Assembly: GCA_033764445.1 (NCBI GenBank) | Contig: JANRIZ010000085.1 | Span: forward strand, 1-32,644 | Reading direction: 5' to 3' | DNA length: 32,644 nt | Origin: JANRIZ01 sp033764445 | GTDB taxonomy: Bacteria > Verrucomicrobiota > Verrucomicrobiia > JAWXBN01 | Shown: positions 8,981 to 16,100 of the stretch, piece after piece | How the letters are laid out: each line of letters opens with the position of its first letter | Position numbering within the stretch: the first letter of the stretch is position 1 | Program-made: the position numbers and the translations under genes | Notes under the pieces: model-generated | The model's database searches: none | The model's input: the letters and a program-made list of their open reading frames with translations, nothing else | Told to the model about the DNA's origin: nothing

Positions 8981-9188
8981 ATTTTCGAAGTCGTTTCATC
9001 AATTCCGAATGAGTGACGGTTTTGATCCGTCCCGACTTATAGGCCGCCATCCGTTCGTTGAGGATCAACCTATGGGAATGAGGCATTTCCATCGAATCGT
9101 CTGCCACCGAAAGCCAGAGCTGTTCGGCAATGGCCATTCTCCTCGCTTTGGGAAGTTTTAGCAGACTTGGAACAATCTCATTTGCCAT
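8973..9188 (-). CDS. Putative addiction-module antitoxin (TIGR02574-like family)
   Basis: A 71-residue protein beginning MANEIVPSLLKLPKARRMAI, then AEQLWLSVADDSMEMPHSHR and LILNERMAAYKSGRIKTVTH. The pattern of a helical 'L...L....R..IAEQLW.S' N-terminus followed by 'L..R...Y..G......' matches the short antitoxins paired with ParE-like toxins. It would bind and neutralise the toxin and repress its own promoter. The toxin gene follows directly, its GTG overlapping the antitoxin's last codons. Because the toxin is frameshifted, this may now be an orphan antitoxin. An AAGG lies close to the ATG, a weak ribosome-binding site. Confidence 0.75.
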   Translation of the reverse strand: MANEIVPSLLKLPKARRMAIAEQLWLSVADDSMEMPHSHRLILNERMAAYKSGRIKTVTHSELMKRLRKCE

Positions 9189-9234
9189 GACCTTACGTTA
9201 AGTCGGATACTTCGCGATGCAAGATTGAATCGTT

Positions 9235-9258
9235 CGGTTGTCGGTTGAGCGTTGTGCG
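9235..9258. repeat. Heptamer repeat copy right of the antitoxin
   Basis: CGGTTGT, CGGTTGA and GCGTTGT run head to tail and are followed by GCGGGCGG. They are degenerate relatives of the GCGTTGN units at 8547-8570. A further pair (CCGTTGG, GCGTTGG) lies at 9347-9360. Confidence 0.6.
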
Positions 9259-9400
9259 GGCGGAATCAGCACCTGGTCATGGACATGAGCGATGAGACAT
9301 TCTCCCCTCCCCTTTGTGTTTTTTGCGCATTTTAGTGGCCATAAATCCGTTGGGCGTTGGGCGGGCAGCTCGGTTGCCATTCAGCCCACAGTTCTGTGAC

Positions 9401-9450
9401 CGCGTCCCTCTGTGTCCTCTGCGGTAAAAAATCTGCGGATTTCTGCGTCA
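9401..9450. repeat. Dispersed intergenic 'ctgcgg' element, copy 1
   Basis: Contains the 12-mer AATCTGCGGATT (9430-9441) and TTCTGCGTC (9441-9449). Both words recur, in the opposite order, at 14351-14383. Looser relatives (ATCCGTG..ATCTGCGG at 8604-8620; two ATCCGTG words plus ATCCACGG at 19870-19895) occur in other gaps. Elements of this look are familiar from intergenic regions of large Verrucomicrobiota and Planctomycetota genomes. Confidence 0.55.
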
Positions 9451-9541
9451 GCCCGATCCATCCGGGACGAGTCGGCGGGTGAGTCTCCTTCTTTACGGTT
9501 TGTCCGTGACCTCCCTGCCCGCGTGCGTTTAACTTTCCGGC

Positions 9542-10675
9542 ATGAACGCCACCGCGCAAAACCTGCGGGCCTGGGCCGAAATTGATTTTGAGGCCCTGCG
9601 CTCCAATGTGCACTTTGTCCGCACCCGCGTCGGAGCCGGGGTCCGCATCATGGCCTCCGTCAAGGCCGACGCATACGGCCACGGGCTTCCGCAAATTGCC
9701 GCGACATTGATGCAGGCTGGCGTGGACATGTTCGGCGTGGCCAACCTCGCAGAGGCTCTGACCATCCGCCATGTCGGCGAGGGATGGCATGTCCTGCTTC
9801 TGGGGGCAGCCCTGCCGGGGGAACGGTCCGAAATCGTCGCCCATGGTCTGTGTCCCTCGCTCTCTTCGATCGAGGAAGCCCTCGCATTCAATTCCGAGGC
9901 CGGGCGGCAAAAGGTCCGTCTGCCGGTTCACGCCGTGGTGGATACGGGCATGGGCCGGCTGGGTTTCTGGCACGAGGACGCTGCGGCGGCCTTGGTCGAA
10001 ATTTCCCGGATGCCCCATCTCGAGTGGCGCGGACTCTACACCCATTTTGCGTCAGCCGATGACGATGCAGACTTCACCGCCCTGCAATGGGAACGGTTTC
10101 AAGGTCTGATCACATGTCTGGGCCAGCAGGGACTTCGCCCTCCGCTTCTCCACGCCTCCAACAGCGCGGGTCTCCTGCGTGAGTCCCGCTACCATCTGGA
10201 CATGGTCCGTCCGGGTGTCATGATTTATGGCAGTTCCCCCCTGCCGGAATATCAAGACTGTTTGATTGCCCCCTTGAGCCTCAAATCCCGGATCACTTTT
10301 TTGAAAGAGGTCGGTCCCGGACGCACCCTCAGCTACGGACACACCTTCACTGCCCCGCACAAAATGCGCGTGGCCACCGTCTCGATCGGGTACGGGGACG
10401 GATTTCCCCGGCATCTTTCCGGCCGGGCGCAGGTGCTGGTGGGGGGAATGCGCTGTCCGCTGCTCGGACGTGTGACCATGGACCAGATTCTCGTCGATGT
10501 TTCCGCCATTCCCGCGGCCACTCCCGGCGATGAGGTCGTCCTCATCGGCACCCAGGGAGGGGAACGGATCACCGCCGACGAGCTGGCCGGACTGGCCGGG
10601 ACCATCTCCTACGAAATTTTCACCGGCATTACCAAACGGGTTCCGCGTCTGTACAGGGGGGCGACGGCCGCATGA
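9542..10675 (+). CDS. alr: Alanine racemase
   Basis: A PLP enzyme that makes D-alanine for peptidoglycan from L-alanine. The 377-residue protein has the PLP-lysine motif SVKADAYGHG (Lys41 in the family context), the HASNSAG segment (204-210), and MVRPGVMIYG (221-230). The second catalytic residue is Tyr284 in SIGYGDGFPR, and LGRVTMDQ follows. The fold is thus an N-terminal TIM barrel and a C-terminal beta domain, complete in length. Its TGA overlaps the next gene's ATG (ATGA), so alr and the FAD oxidase are coupled. No strong ribosome-binding site precedes the ATG, which is not unusual in this window. Confidence 0.97.
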   Translation: MNATAQNLRAWAEIDFEALRSNVHFVRTRVGAGVRIMASVKADAYGHGLPQIAATLMQAGVDMFGVANLAEALTIRHVGEGWHVLLLGAALPGERSEIVAHGLCPSLSSIEEALAFNSEAGRQKVRLPVHAVVDTGMGRLGFWHEDAAAALVEISRMPHLEWRGLYTHFASADDDADFTALQWERFQGLITCLGQQGLRPPLLHASNSAGLLRESRYHLDMVRPGVMIYGSSPLPEYQDCLIAPLSLKSRITFLKEVGPGRTLSYGHTFTAPHKMRVATVSIGYGDGFPRHLSGRAQVLVGGMRCPLLGRVTMDQILVDVSAIPAATPGDEVVLIGTQGGERITADELAGLAGTISYEIFTGITKRVPRLYRGATAA

Positions 10676-12069
10676 CCCGTCTCAAAAAACCTTCTGTCAC
10701 AGGGACGGACTGGATTCCCCGTCTCAAAAAACTCCTGCCCTCGGGGGTTGTTTCGGATGCCCCCATCACGTGCCGGGAACATGCCGGTGACAAGTGGTTT
10801 GCCGCGCGCGCCCCCGAGGCGGTGGTCCGGGCCCGCACCCGCGGGCATGTCGTCAAAACCCTTCAATTCGCCCACAGACACAATATTCCCGTGACCACCC
10901 GCGGCGCGGGCTACGGGTACGTGGGCGGATGTGTGCCGGTCCGGGGAGGGATCGTTCTTTCGGTCATGGGCCTCAACCGCATCCTTGAAATCAACCGTGA
11001 GGACGGTGTGGCCGTGGTGGAACCGGGGGTCATCACGAAGGAACTCCAGGAACAAGTGCGCGCCCGGGGTCTCTTTTACCCGCCTGATCCGGCCAGCCAC
11101 GCCCATTGCTCCATCGGCGGGAACATTGCCACCAACGCCGGCGGACCCCACTGTCTCAAATACGGTGTGACCAAAAACTATGTGCTCGGGCTGGAAGTGG
11201 TCCTGGCCGACGGCACGGTGGTGCGGCTGGGGGGGCGCACCCATAAAAACAAAACCGGTTTCAATCTGGCGGATCTCTTCATCGGGTCGGAGGGGATGCT
11301 GGGGGTGGTCACACAGGCGACCCTGCGGTTGATCCCCCATCCCCAGGCCCGGGCCTGCATCAGCGCGAGTTACCCGGATATGAAAAAGGCCGCAGCCGGA
11401 GTCCAGGCGATCCTGGGCGGGGGCTTTCTGCCCTCGGCCTTGGAGCTGGCCGATGAATTCACTCTCCGCGCGGCGCGGGAATATCTCGGCAGTGACCATA
11501 TCCCCAAGGGCAAGGCCTTCCTGCTGGTGGAACTCGACGGGTCTCGGCGCGGCCTCCGGGCGGAGGGGGCCGACCTGCAACGGCTCATCCGGAAATCCGG
11601 CGGATTTGATCTCACCGAAGCCCATGGGGAAAGGGCCTGCGAAAAACTCTGGGACCTGCGACGGCAATTTTCCCAAAGTCTCAAGGCCACGGGCTTGAAA
11701 AAACTCAATGAGGACATCGTCGTGCCCCGGAGTCGGCTGGTGGACCTTTTTGCCCACGCCCACACCCTTCAAAGAAAAACCGGAATCCCCGTCGCCTGTT
11801 TCGGCCACGCCGGCGACGGCAACATCCATGTCAATCTCATGATCCGGGCCGATGACCCCGCGCAAGTCAAACTCTCCGACAGGGCCCTCGACGCGCTCTT
11901 CAGGCAGGTCCTGGCCTGGGGGGGTGCAATCACCGGGGAACATGGCATCGGTCTGGCCAAAAAACCCTGGTGGTCCTTGGCGGCTGATCTCCCGGTGCGC
12001 CGTCTTCACACCCTCATCAAAAAAGCCTTGGACCCGAAGGACCTGTTTAATCCCGGAAAATTTGTCTGA
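10672..12069 (+). CDS. FAD-linked oxidase, GlcD / D-lactate dehydrogenase type
   Basis: A 465-residue flavoprotein of the vanillyl-alcohol-oxidase superfamily. The N-terminal FAD_binding_4 domain (about 42-220) shows TTRGAGYGYVGG (pyrophosphate loop, 75-86), VVEPGVITKELQ, CSIGGNIATNAGG (146-158) and GSEGMLGVVT. The C-terminal FAD-oxidase domain has CFGHAGDGNIHVNLM (376-390) and ITGEHGIGLAKK (420-431), whose histidines bind substrate or metal in D-2-hydroxyacid dehydrogenases. The likely substrate is glycolate or D-lactate or another D-2-hydroxyacid; the exact one is not readable. No glcE or glcF partner follows. It overlaps alr by 4 bp. Confidence 0.9.
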   Translation: MTRLKKPSVTGTDWIPRLKKLLPSGVVSDAPITCREHAGDKWFAARAPEAVVRARTRGHVVKTLQFAHRHNIPVTTRGAGYGYVGGCVPVRGGIVLSVMGLNRILEINREDGVAVVEPGVITKELQEQVRARGLFYPPDPASHAHCSIGGNIATNAGGPHCLKYGVTKNYVLGLEVVLADGTVVRLGGRTHKNKTGFNLADLFIGSEGMLGVVTQATLRLIPHPQARACISASYPDMKKAAAGVQAILGGGFLPSALELADEFTLRAAREYLGSDHIPKGKAFLLVELDGSRRGLRAEGADLQRLIRKSGGFDLTEAHGERACEKLWDLRRQFSQSLKATGLKKLNEDIVVPRSRLVDLFAHAHTLQRKTGIPVACFGHAGDGNIHVNLMIRADDPAQVKLSDRALDALFRQVLAWGGAITGEHGIGLAKKPWWSLAADLPVRRLHTLIKKALDPKDLFNPGKFV

Positions 12070-12265
12070 AAAAGTCCTGATTTTCCCGACTTTTAAGGAG
12101 CAGGATTTTCCATGATCCAATCCGTATTATAATGATTCTTTTTGGCAAAAAAATGATGATGATTAAGACGCAAGTTTTTATTTTTAAAAAATAATAATTT
12201 AATAATAAAGAATTTATCGTCCGTTTTTTAATTCAATTAACCAATTCTTTTTGAGATATTTACAT

Positions 12266-12285
12266 ATAAAATTTAAAAATTTTAT
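12266..12285. repeat. 20-bp AT-only inverted repeat
   Basis: Nine-base arms ATAAAATTT and AAATTTTAT around a 2-bp centre, perfect in both arms, about 30 bp upstream of the lacI -35 element. Possible protein-binding or DNA-bending site; function unknown. Confidence 0.55.
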
Positions 12286-12313
12286 TATTGCAAAAAAAAA
12301 TATATATTATGAA

Positions 12314-12342
12314 TTGACCAATAGCTAATAGTATATTAGCAT
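12314..12342 (+). promoter_or_regulatory. Probable sigma-70 promoter of the LacI-type gene
   Basis: TTGACC (-35, 12314-12319), a 17-bp spacer, and TAGCAT (-10, 12337-12342). Transcription would start near 12349, giving a leader of about 60 nt to the ATG at 12408, which has a GGGAGAG ribosome-binding site. Confidence 0.6.
12324..12340. promoter_or_regulatory. Candidate operator: palindrome inside the lacI promoter
   Basis: GCTAATA-GTA-TATTAGC, 7-bp perfect arms with a 3-bp centre. It fills the spacer between -35 and -10 and overlaps the -10 by four bases. A protein bound here would block RNA polymerase. The adjacent LacI-family protein is the obvious candidate (autoregulation), although classical LacI-family operators usually have a central CG, which is absent. 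Confidence 0.5.
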
Positions 12343-12407
12343 CACTAAATGTTGGGCGGTCCAAAACGATTTTTTTAAAATATATAAACAGGATATAAGG
12401 GAGAGAT

Positions 12408-13487
12408 ATGGCTCTGGAAAACACGCAAACGGGGTCGGTCATAAATCAAAAAATGGGCATTCAAAAGAAAATTGCCATCCTCTCGGGCGTTTCCCAGACC
12501 ACGGTTTCCTTTGTCCTGAGCGGCAAAGGAACTTTCCCGGAATCCACCCGCACCAAAATCCTGCAGGCGGCCAAAGCCCTGAAATACAAACGGCGCCACA
12601 GTCCCGAAAAAACAAAAAAAGCGGCCCGTAAAAAAGGTCGCCCGACACTCGGACTTTTCTGGCAAAACACACTTTTTGAGCCATTCAAAGACTCCTTTTT
12701 CCAGAAAATCTTCGAGGGAATCATGTTCTCCTGCATCGCCAACCAGCTGGATATCTCGATCAAAAGCATCGAGTCCGACTCGAATGTGGACCGGCAGCTC
12801 AAAAGTTTCGATGCGGCGATCATCATGCACACCAATGGCACCTACAATCTCGCCTGCCAAAGCCGTGGGACGCCCCTGGTAACGGTTTTTGGAGATCCCC
12901 GGGACGGGTCAAATACGATGGCGTCGGTCAATATCAACAACCAGGCCGCCACCCGGATTGCCTTCGAGCATCTGTACGCCATGGGCCATCGTCGGATCGG
13001 CTATATGAGCCCCTCCCTGACGGGCCACTCGGTCATGGACCGCTGGGAAGGCATGGAGGAGTGCTTCCTCCGTTACGGTCTTGTCCCCGACCCGGCCTGG
13101 ACGACCCATCATCACTACAACGGCTATTTTCTCTCCGGCAAAATCAACCTCAACCGCATCTGGCAGGCAGAGGTCAAACCCACGGCCATTGTGGCCTACA
13201 ACGACATGACCGCCCTGGGCATGCTGGAGGAGGCCCGCTCCCTGGGTATCCGGGTGCCGGAGGACCTTTCCATTGTCTCCCTGGACAACATCTACGAAAG
13301 CGAAACCAGTTCTCCCCCGCTGACAACCGTGGACTTTGACCTGAAGGAAATCGGCGCCCGGGCGGTGGTCCTGGCCCACGACCTGTTCCGGAATCCCAGA
13401 ACCACGCCCCATGTGGTTCTGGAGCCCCGGCTCATCCCCCGTCAGTCTGTCTGCCGCATCCATCAGCACGATCTCCAATACGCCTAA
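12408..13487 (+). CDS. LacI/GalR-family transcriptional regulator
   Basis: A 359-residue regulator. The HTH with hinge lies at about residues 19-60: KKIAILSGVSQTTVSFVLSG, then the PESTRTKILQAAKALKY helix. An 18-residue extension precedes the HTH and a Lys/Arg-rich linker (about 61-78) follows it. The periplasmic-binding-protein-like effector domain starts with PTLGLFWQNTLF and includes HLYAMGHRRIGYMS and PTAIVAYNDMTALGMLEEAR. It also has PEDLSIVSLDN and LTTVDFDLKEIGARAV, all standard for this family. The effector is probably a sugar, unidentified. The strong GGGAGAG ribosome-binding site fixes the start. No sugar-catabolic genes are adjacent, so its targets lie elsewhere or it is autoregulatory; the next gene is sod, which has its own promoter. 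Confidence 0.93.
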   Translation: MALENTQTGSVINQKMGIQKKIAILSGVSQTTVSFVLSGKGTFPESTRTKILQAAKALKYKRRHSPEKTKKAARKKGRPTLGLFWQNTLFEPFKDSFFQKIFEGIMFSCIANQLDISIKSIESDSNVDRQLKSFDAAIIMHTNGTYNLACQSRGTPLVTVFGDPRDGSNTMASVNINNQAATRIAFEHLYAMGHRRIGYMSPSLTGHSVMDRWEGMEECFLRYGLVPDPAWTTHHHYNGYFLSGKINLNRIWQAEVKPTAIVAYNDMTALGMLEEARSLGIRVPEDLSIVSLDNIYESETSSPPLTTVDFDLKEIGARAVVLAHDLFRNPRTTPHVVLEPRLIPRQSVCRIHQHDLQYA

Positions 13488-13546
13488 ACCCTGCCCCCTC
13501 GCATTCCCGCCGGGTGGAGTCGGCAGAACCGGCAGCGTTTGAAAAT

Positions 13547-13575
13547 TTGACAGCCACCGCGCCGCGGGCTATACG
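13547..13575 (+). promoter_or_regulatory. Sigma-70 promoter of the superoxide dismutase gene
   Basis: A consensus TTGACA (-35, 13547-13552), 17-bp spacer and TATACG (-10, 13570-13575). The start point would be near 13582, 40 nt before the ATG, which is preceded by AGGAGAAT. Confidence 0.65.
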
Positions 13576-13621
13576 TGACGCACCATTCAGCACAACCTCA
13601 ATCCCTCACAGGAGAATTCAT

Positions 13622-14257
13622 ATGGCCTTTACACTTCCCGAACTTCCCTACGCCAAGGACGCCCTCGAACCGCATCTCGACACGGCAACGATGGAAATCC
13701 ACCACGGAAAACATCACAACGCCTACGTCACCAACCTGAATAACGCCCTCAAGGGGACCGCCCTCGAAACCGCCTCCTGCCCGAAAGAACTCATCAAGGA
13801 CCTCTCCAAAGTCCCCGACAACATCCGCGGTCCGGTCCGCAACAACGGCGGCGGCCATGTCAACCACACCCTTTTTTGGACCCTGCTGGCCCCGGCGGGA
13901 AAAGGCGGCGGGGGCGAACCCTCGGGGGCCCTGGCCGAGGACATCAAGTCCACCTTCGGAGGTTTTGAGGAGTTCAAGGCAAAGATGGAAGCCGCAGGCG
14001 CCACGCGCTTCGGCAGCGGCTGGGCCTGGCTCGTGGTCAATGGCGGCAAATTGGAAGTCTGTTCCACCGCCAACCAGGACACCCCCGTCATGGGCAAGGC
14101 TGTCGCGGGATGTGAAGGCACCCCGATCCTCGGCATTGACGTGTGGGAACATGCGTACTACCTCAAGTACCAAAACCGCCGTCCCGACTACCTTAAAGCC
14201 GTCTGGAACGTGGTGAACTGGTCCAAAGTCGCCGAACTTTACACCGCAGCAAAATAA
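13622..14257 (+). CDS. sodA: Superoxide dismutase, Mn-type of the Fe/Mn family
   Basis: The enzyme converts superoxide to oxygen and hydrogen peroxide. The 211-residue protein has all four metal ligands: His27 (MEIHHGKHH), His82 (NHTLFW), Asp173 and His177 (GIDVWEHAYY). The residues that separate Mn from Fe enzymes point to manganese: NNGGGHVNH (Gly rather than Ala-Gln before His82) and Gln152 in STANQDTPV, as in E. coli SodA. It might still be cambialistic. I chose ATG 13622, which has AGGAGAAT 6-8 nt upstream; the frame is open further upstream but passes through the promoter. No signal peptide, so cytoplasmic. A strong terminator follows, so it is monocistronic. Confidence 0.96.
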   Translation: MAFTLPELPYAKDALEPHLDTATMEIHHGKHHNAYVTNLNNALKGTALETASCPKELIKDLSKVPDNIRGPVRNNGGGHVNHTLFWTLLAPAGKGGGGEPSGALAEDIKSTFGGFEEFKAKMEAAGATRFGSGWAWLVVNGGKLEVCSTANQDTPVMGKAVAGCEGTPILGIDVWEHAYYLKYQNRRPDYLKAVWNVVNWSKVAELYTAAK

Positions 14258-14282
14258 CGGGGTTTTTTCAATCTGATCCCTC

Positions 14283-14312
14283 AAACGCGGAGCCTGGTGC
14301 TCCGCGTTTTTT
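14283..14312 (+). terminator. Rho-independent terminator after sodA
   Basis: An 11-bp perfect stem (AAACGCGGAGC / GCTCCGCGTTT) with a 5-nt loop, followed by a run of six T. It lies 25 nt after the sodA stop. Confidence 0.9.
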
Positions 14313-14350
14313 CTTCAGATTTCAGAAGGCTCCTGCAGAACAAAAAATGA

Positions 14351-14383
14351 TTCTGCGTCCATCTGAGCCAATCTGCGGATTCC
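14351..14383. repeat. Dispersed intergenic 'ctgcgg' element, copy 2
   Basis: TTCTGCGTC (14351-14359) and AATCTGCGGATT (14370-14381), the same two words as at 9401-9450 in reversed order. It lies between the convergent sodA and pgi genes. Confidence 0.55.
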
Positions 14384-14398
14384 TCCTCCGGGAAGCGG

Positions 14399-16045
14399 CT
14401 ATTTCGCCCGCGACTTGAAATGGTTGATCAATCCGTTGGTGCTTGAATCGTGGGCGGTCACCTCACCGGGGGCCGCCAGCTCGGGCAGGATTTTTTTGGC
14501 AAGCTGTTTTCCCAGCTCCACACCCCACTGATCAAAGGAATTGATGTTCCAAATGACGCCCTGGGTGAATATCTTGTGTTCGTACAGGGCGATGAGCATG
14601 CCCAATGTGCGGGGGGTCAGCTTCCGGAAAATGATCGAGTTGGTCGGACGATTCCCCTCAAAAACCTTGTGGGGGATGAGTGCCTCCAATGCGGCTCCCG
14701 TTTTCCCCTCGTGCTCCAGCTCGGTACGGACTTCCGCCGCGGTCTTGCCCCTCATCAGCGCCTCGGTCTGGGCAAAAAAGTTTGAAAGCAAAATGCGGTG
14801 ATGCTCCCCGATGGGATTCTGGGTCTCGATGGGCGCGAGGAAATCGGCGGGAATGAGTTTCATCCCCTGATGGATGAGCTGGTAGAAGGCGTGCTGACCG
14901 TTGGTGCCGGGTTCCCCCCAGATGATCGGACCCGTCGAATAATCGACATGCTGCCCATCCCGCCGCATGAATTTGCCATTGCTTTCCATGTCGCCCTGCT
15001 GGAAATAGGAGCTGAAGCGGTGCATGTACTGGTCGTAGGGCAGGATCGCCAGGGTCTGTGCGTTGAAAAAATTATTGTACCACAGCCCGATCAGGCCCAG
15101 GGTCGCCGGAAGATTCCGCTCCAGGGGCGCGGTGCGAAAATGTTCATCCATGGCGTGGCCGCCGGATAACAATTCCTCGAAATTTTCAAACCCAATGTAA
15201 AGGGCGATGGACAGTCCGATGGCCGACCACAATGAATATCTTCCGCCCACCCAGTCCCAGAAGGCAAACATGTTGGCGGGGTCGATCCCGAACTTCGACA
15301 CCTCCCGGACATTGGTCGAAAGCGCCACAAAATGCCGGGCCACGGCCCCTTCGTCCCGCGCCGCTTTCAGCAGCCACTCGCGGGCGGTGTGCGCGTTGGT
15401 GAGCGTTTCCTGTGTGGTGAAGGTCTTGGACGCCACAATGAAGAGCGCACTCTCCGGATTGAGCGACTTCAATGTCTCGGCCATGTGTGTGCCGTCCACA
15501 TTGCTCACAAAATGAACCCGGATCCGCGCGTGTCCGTAGGGCTTGAGCGCCTCGGTGACCATCACCGGCCCGAGATCGGACCCGCCGATGCCGATATTGA
15601 CCACATCCGTGATGGGCTGGCCCGTATGCCCGGTCCACTCCCCGCTGCGGACCTTTTCACAAAAGGTCTTCATCTGCGCCAGGACGGCATTGACCTCGGG
15701 CATCACGTCCTTTCCATCCACGATGATGGGCCGGTTGGAACGGTTCCGCAGGGCGATGTGCAACACGGCACGGTCCTCGGTGAAATTGATTTTCTGGCCG
15801 GTGAACATCTTCTCGGTCCATCCCTTCAGATCGGCCTGCACGGCCAGATCCCGCAGCAGCGGGAGTGTCTTTTCCGTGATGCGGTTTTTGGAGAAGTCCA
15901 GCAGGAGATCCTCGAACTCCAGATGGTATTTTTGGAAACGCTGCGGGTCCGCTGCAAAAAGATCGCGCATCTGAAGGGGTTCGACCTCCTGCTTGTGGGC
16001 TTCAAGGGCCTTCCAGGTGGGGGAATCGGTCAGGGCTGTGGACAT
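14399..16045 (-). CDS. pgi: Glucose-6-phosphate isomerase
   Basis: Interconverts glucose 6-phosphate and fructose 6-phosphate. With the start at ATG 16045 (MSTALTDSPTWKALEAHKQE) the protein is 548 residues, the normal length of this class. Motifs: IGIGGSDLGPVMVTEAL (151-167), SKTFTTQET (206-214, phosphate binding), signature 1 DWVGGRYSLWSAIG (264-277), the catalytic base Glu354 in GDMESNGK, and GEPGTNGQHAFYQLIHQG (377-394, with the ring-opening His385). The C-terminal FDQWGVELGKQLA carries the conserved Lys. The start has no Shine-Dalgarno; the 22 nt between it and the tal terminator are C-rich. Upstream in-frame starts would lie inside tal. It follows tal on the same strand, coupling glycolysis to the pentose phosphate pathway. 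Confidence 0.97.
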   Translation of the reverse strand: MSTALTDSPTWKALEAHKQEVEPLQMRDLFAADPQRFQKYHLEFEDLLLDFSKNRITEKTLPLLRDLAVQADLKGWTEKMFTGQKINFTEDRAVLHIALRNRSNRPIIVDGKDVMPEVNAVLAQMKTFCEKVRSGEWTGHTGQPITDVVNIGIGGSDLGPVMVTEALKPYGHARIRVHFVSNVDGTHMAETLKSLNPESALFIVASKTFTTQETLTNAHTAREWLLKAARDEGAVARHFVALSTNVREVSKFGIDPANMFAFWDWVGGRYSLWSAIGLSIALYIGFENFEELLSGGHAMDEHFRTAPLERNLPATLGLIGLWYNNFFNAQTLAILPYDQYMHRFSSYFQQGDMESNGKFMRRDGQHVDYSTGPIIWGEPGTNGQHAFYQLIHQGMKLIPADFLAPIETQNPIGEHHRILLSNFFAQTEALMRGKTAAEVRTELEHEGKTGAALEALIPHKVFEGNRPTNSIIFRKLTPRTLGMLIALYEHKIFTQGVIWNINSFDQWGVELGKQLAKKILPELAAPGEVTAHDSSTNGLINHFKSRAK

Positions 16046-16067
16046 AGGGGGTGCGGGGGTGGAGGTT

Positions 16068-16095
16068 AAAAAAAGGGGGCGTCTTGAGACGCCCC
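16068..16095 (-). terminator. Rho-independent terminator between tal and pgi
   Basis: On the minus strand GGGGCGTC-TCAA-GACGCCCC, an 8-bp perfect stem with a tetraloop, followed by C and seven T. It sits 6 nt after the tal stop and 22 nt before the pgi ATG. It should reduce or stop read-through from tal into pgi. Confidence 0.85.
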
Positions 16096-16100
16096 TGGGG

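Larger units (their letters stand above)
9189..9541. other. Gene-free interval with degenerate repeats upstream of alr
   Basis: I find no convincing gene in these 353 bp. They hold two clusters of the GCGTTGN-type heptamer (9235-9258 and 9347-9363). At 9401-9450 there is a stretch of 'ctgtg / ctgcgg' words including AATCTGCGGATT (9430-9441) and TTCTGCGTC. The second group recurs at 14351-14383. No obvious sigma-70 promoter for alr could be picked out, although one must lie here or within. Confidence 0.6.
12070..12407. other. AT-rich island upstream of the LacI-type regulator
   Basis: A 338-bp gap whose middle (about 12120-12350) is overwhelmingly A and T, in sharp contrast to its GC-rich surroundings. 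It begins with a weak hairpin after the oxidase stop (AAAAGTC at 12070-12076 with GACTTTT at 12088-12094), a possible poor terminator. It continues with long A and T tracts, a 20-bp palindrome and the lacI promoter. I see no coding frame of credible character in it. Confidence 0.75.

Noticed and set aside
9198..9380. A 60-codon minus-strand frame upstream of the antitoxin
   Set aside because: It runs through the heptamer repeats, has no ribosome-binding site and no recognisable protein pattern.
12260..12442. A 60-codon minus-strand frame in the AT-rich island
   Set aside because: Its translation is dominated by Phe, Ile, Lys and Tyr expected from random AT-rich DNA, and it overlaps the lacI promoter and start.
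13514..13621. N-terminal extension of SodA upstream of ATG 13622
   Set aside because: The extension passes through a consensus promoter (TTGACA/TATACG) and the AGGAG ribosome-binding site, so it is leader DNA.
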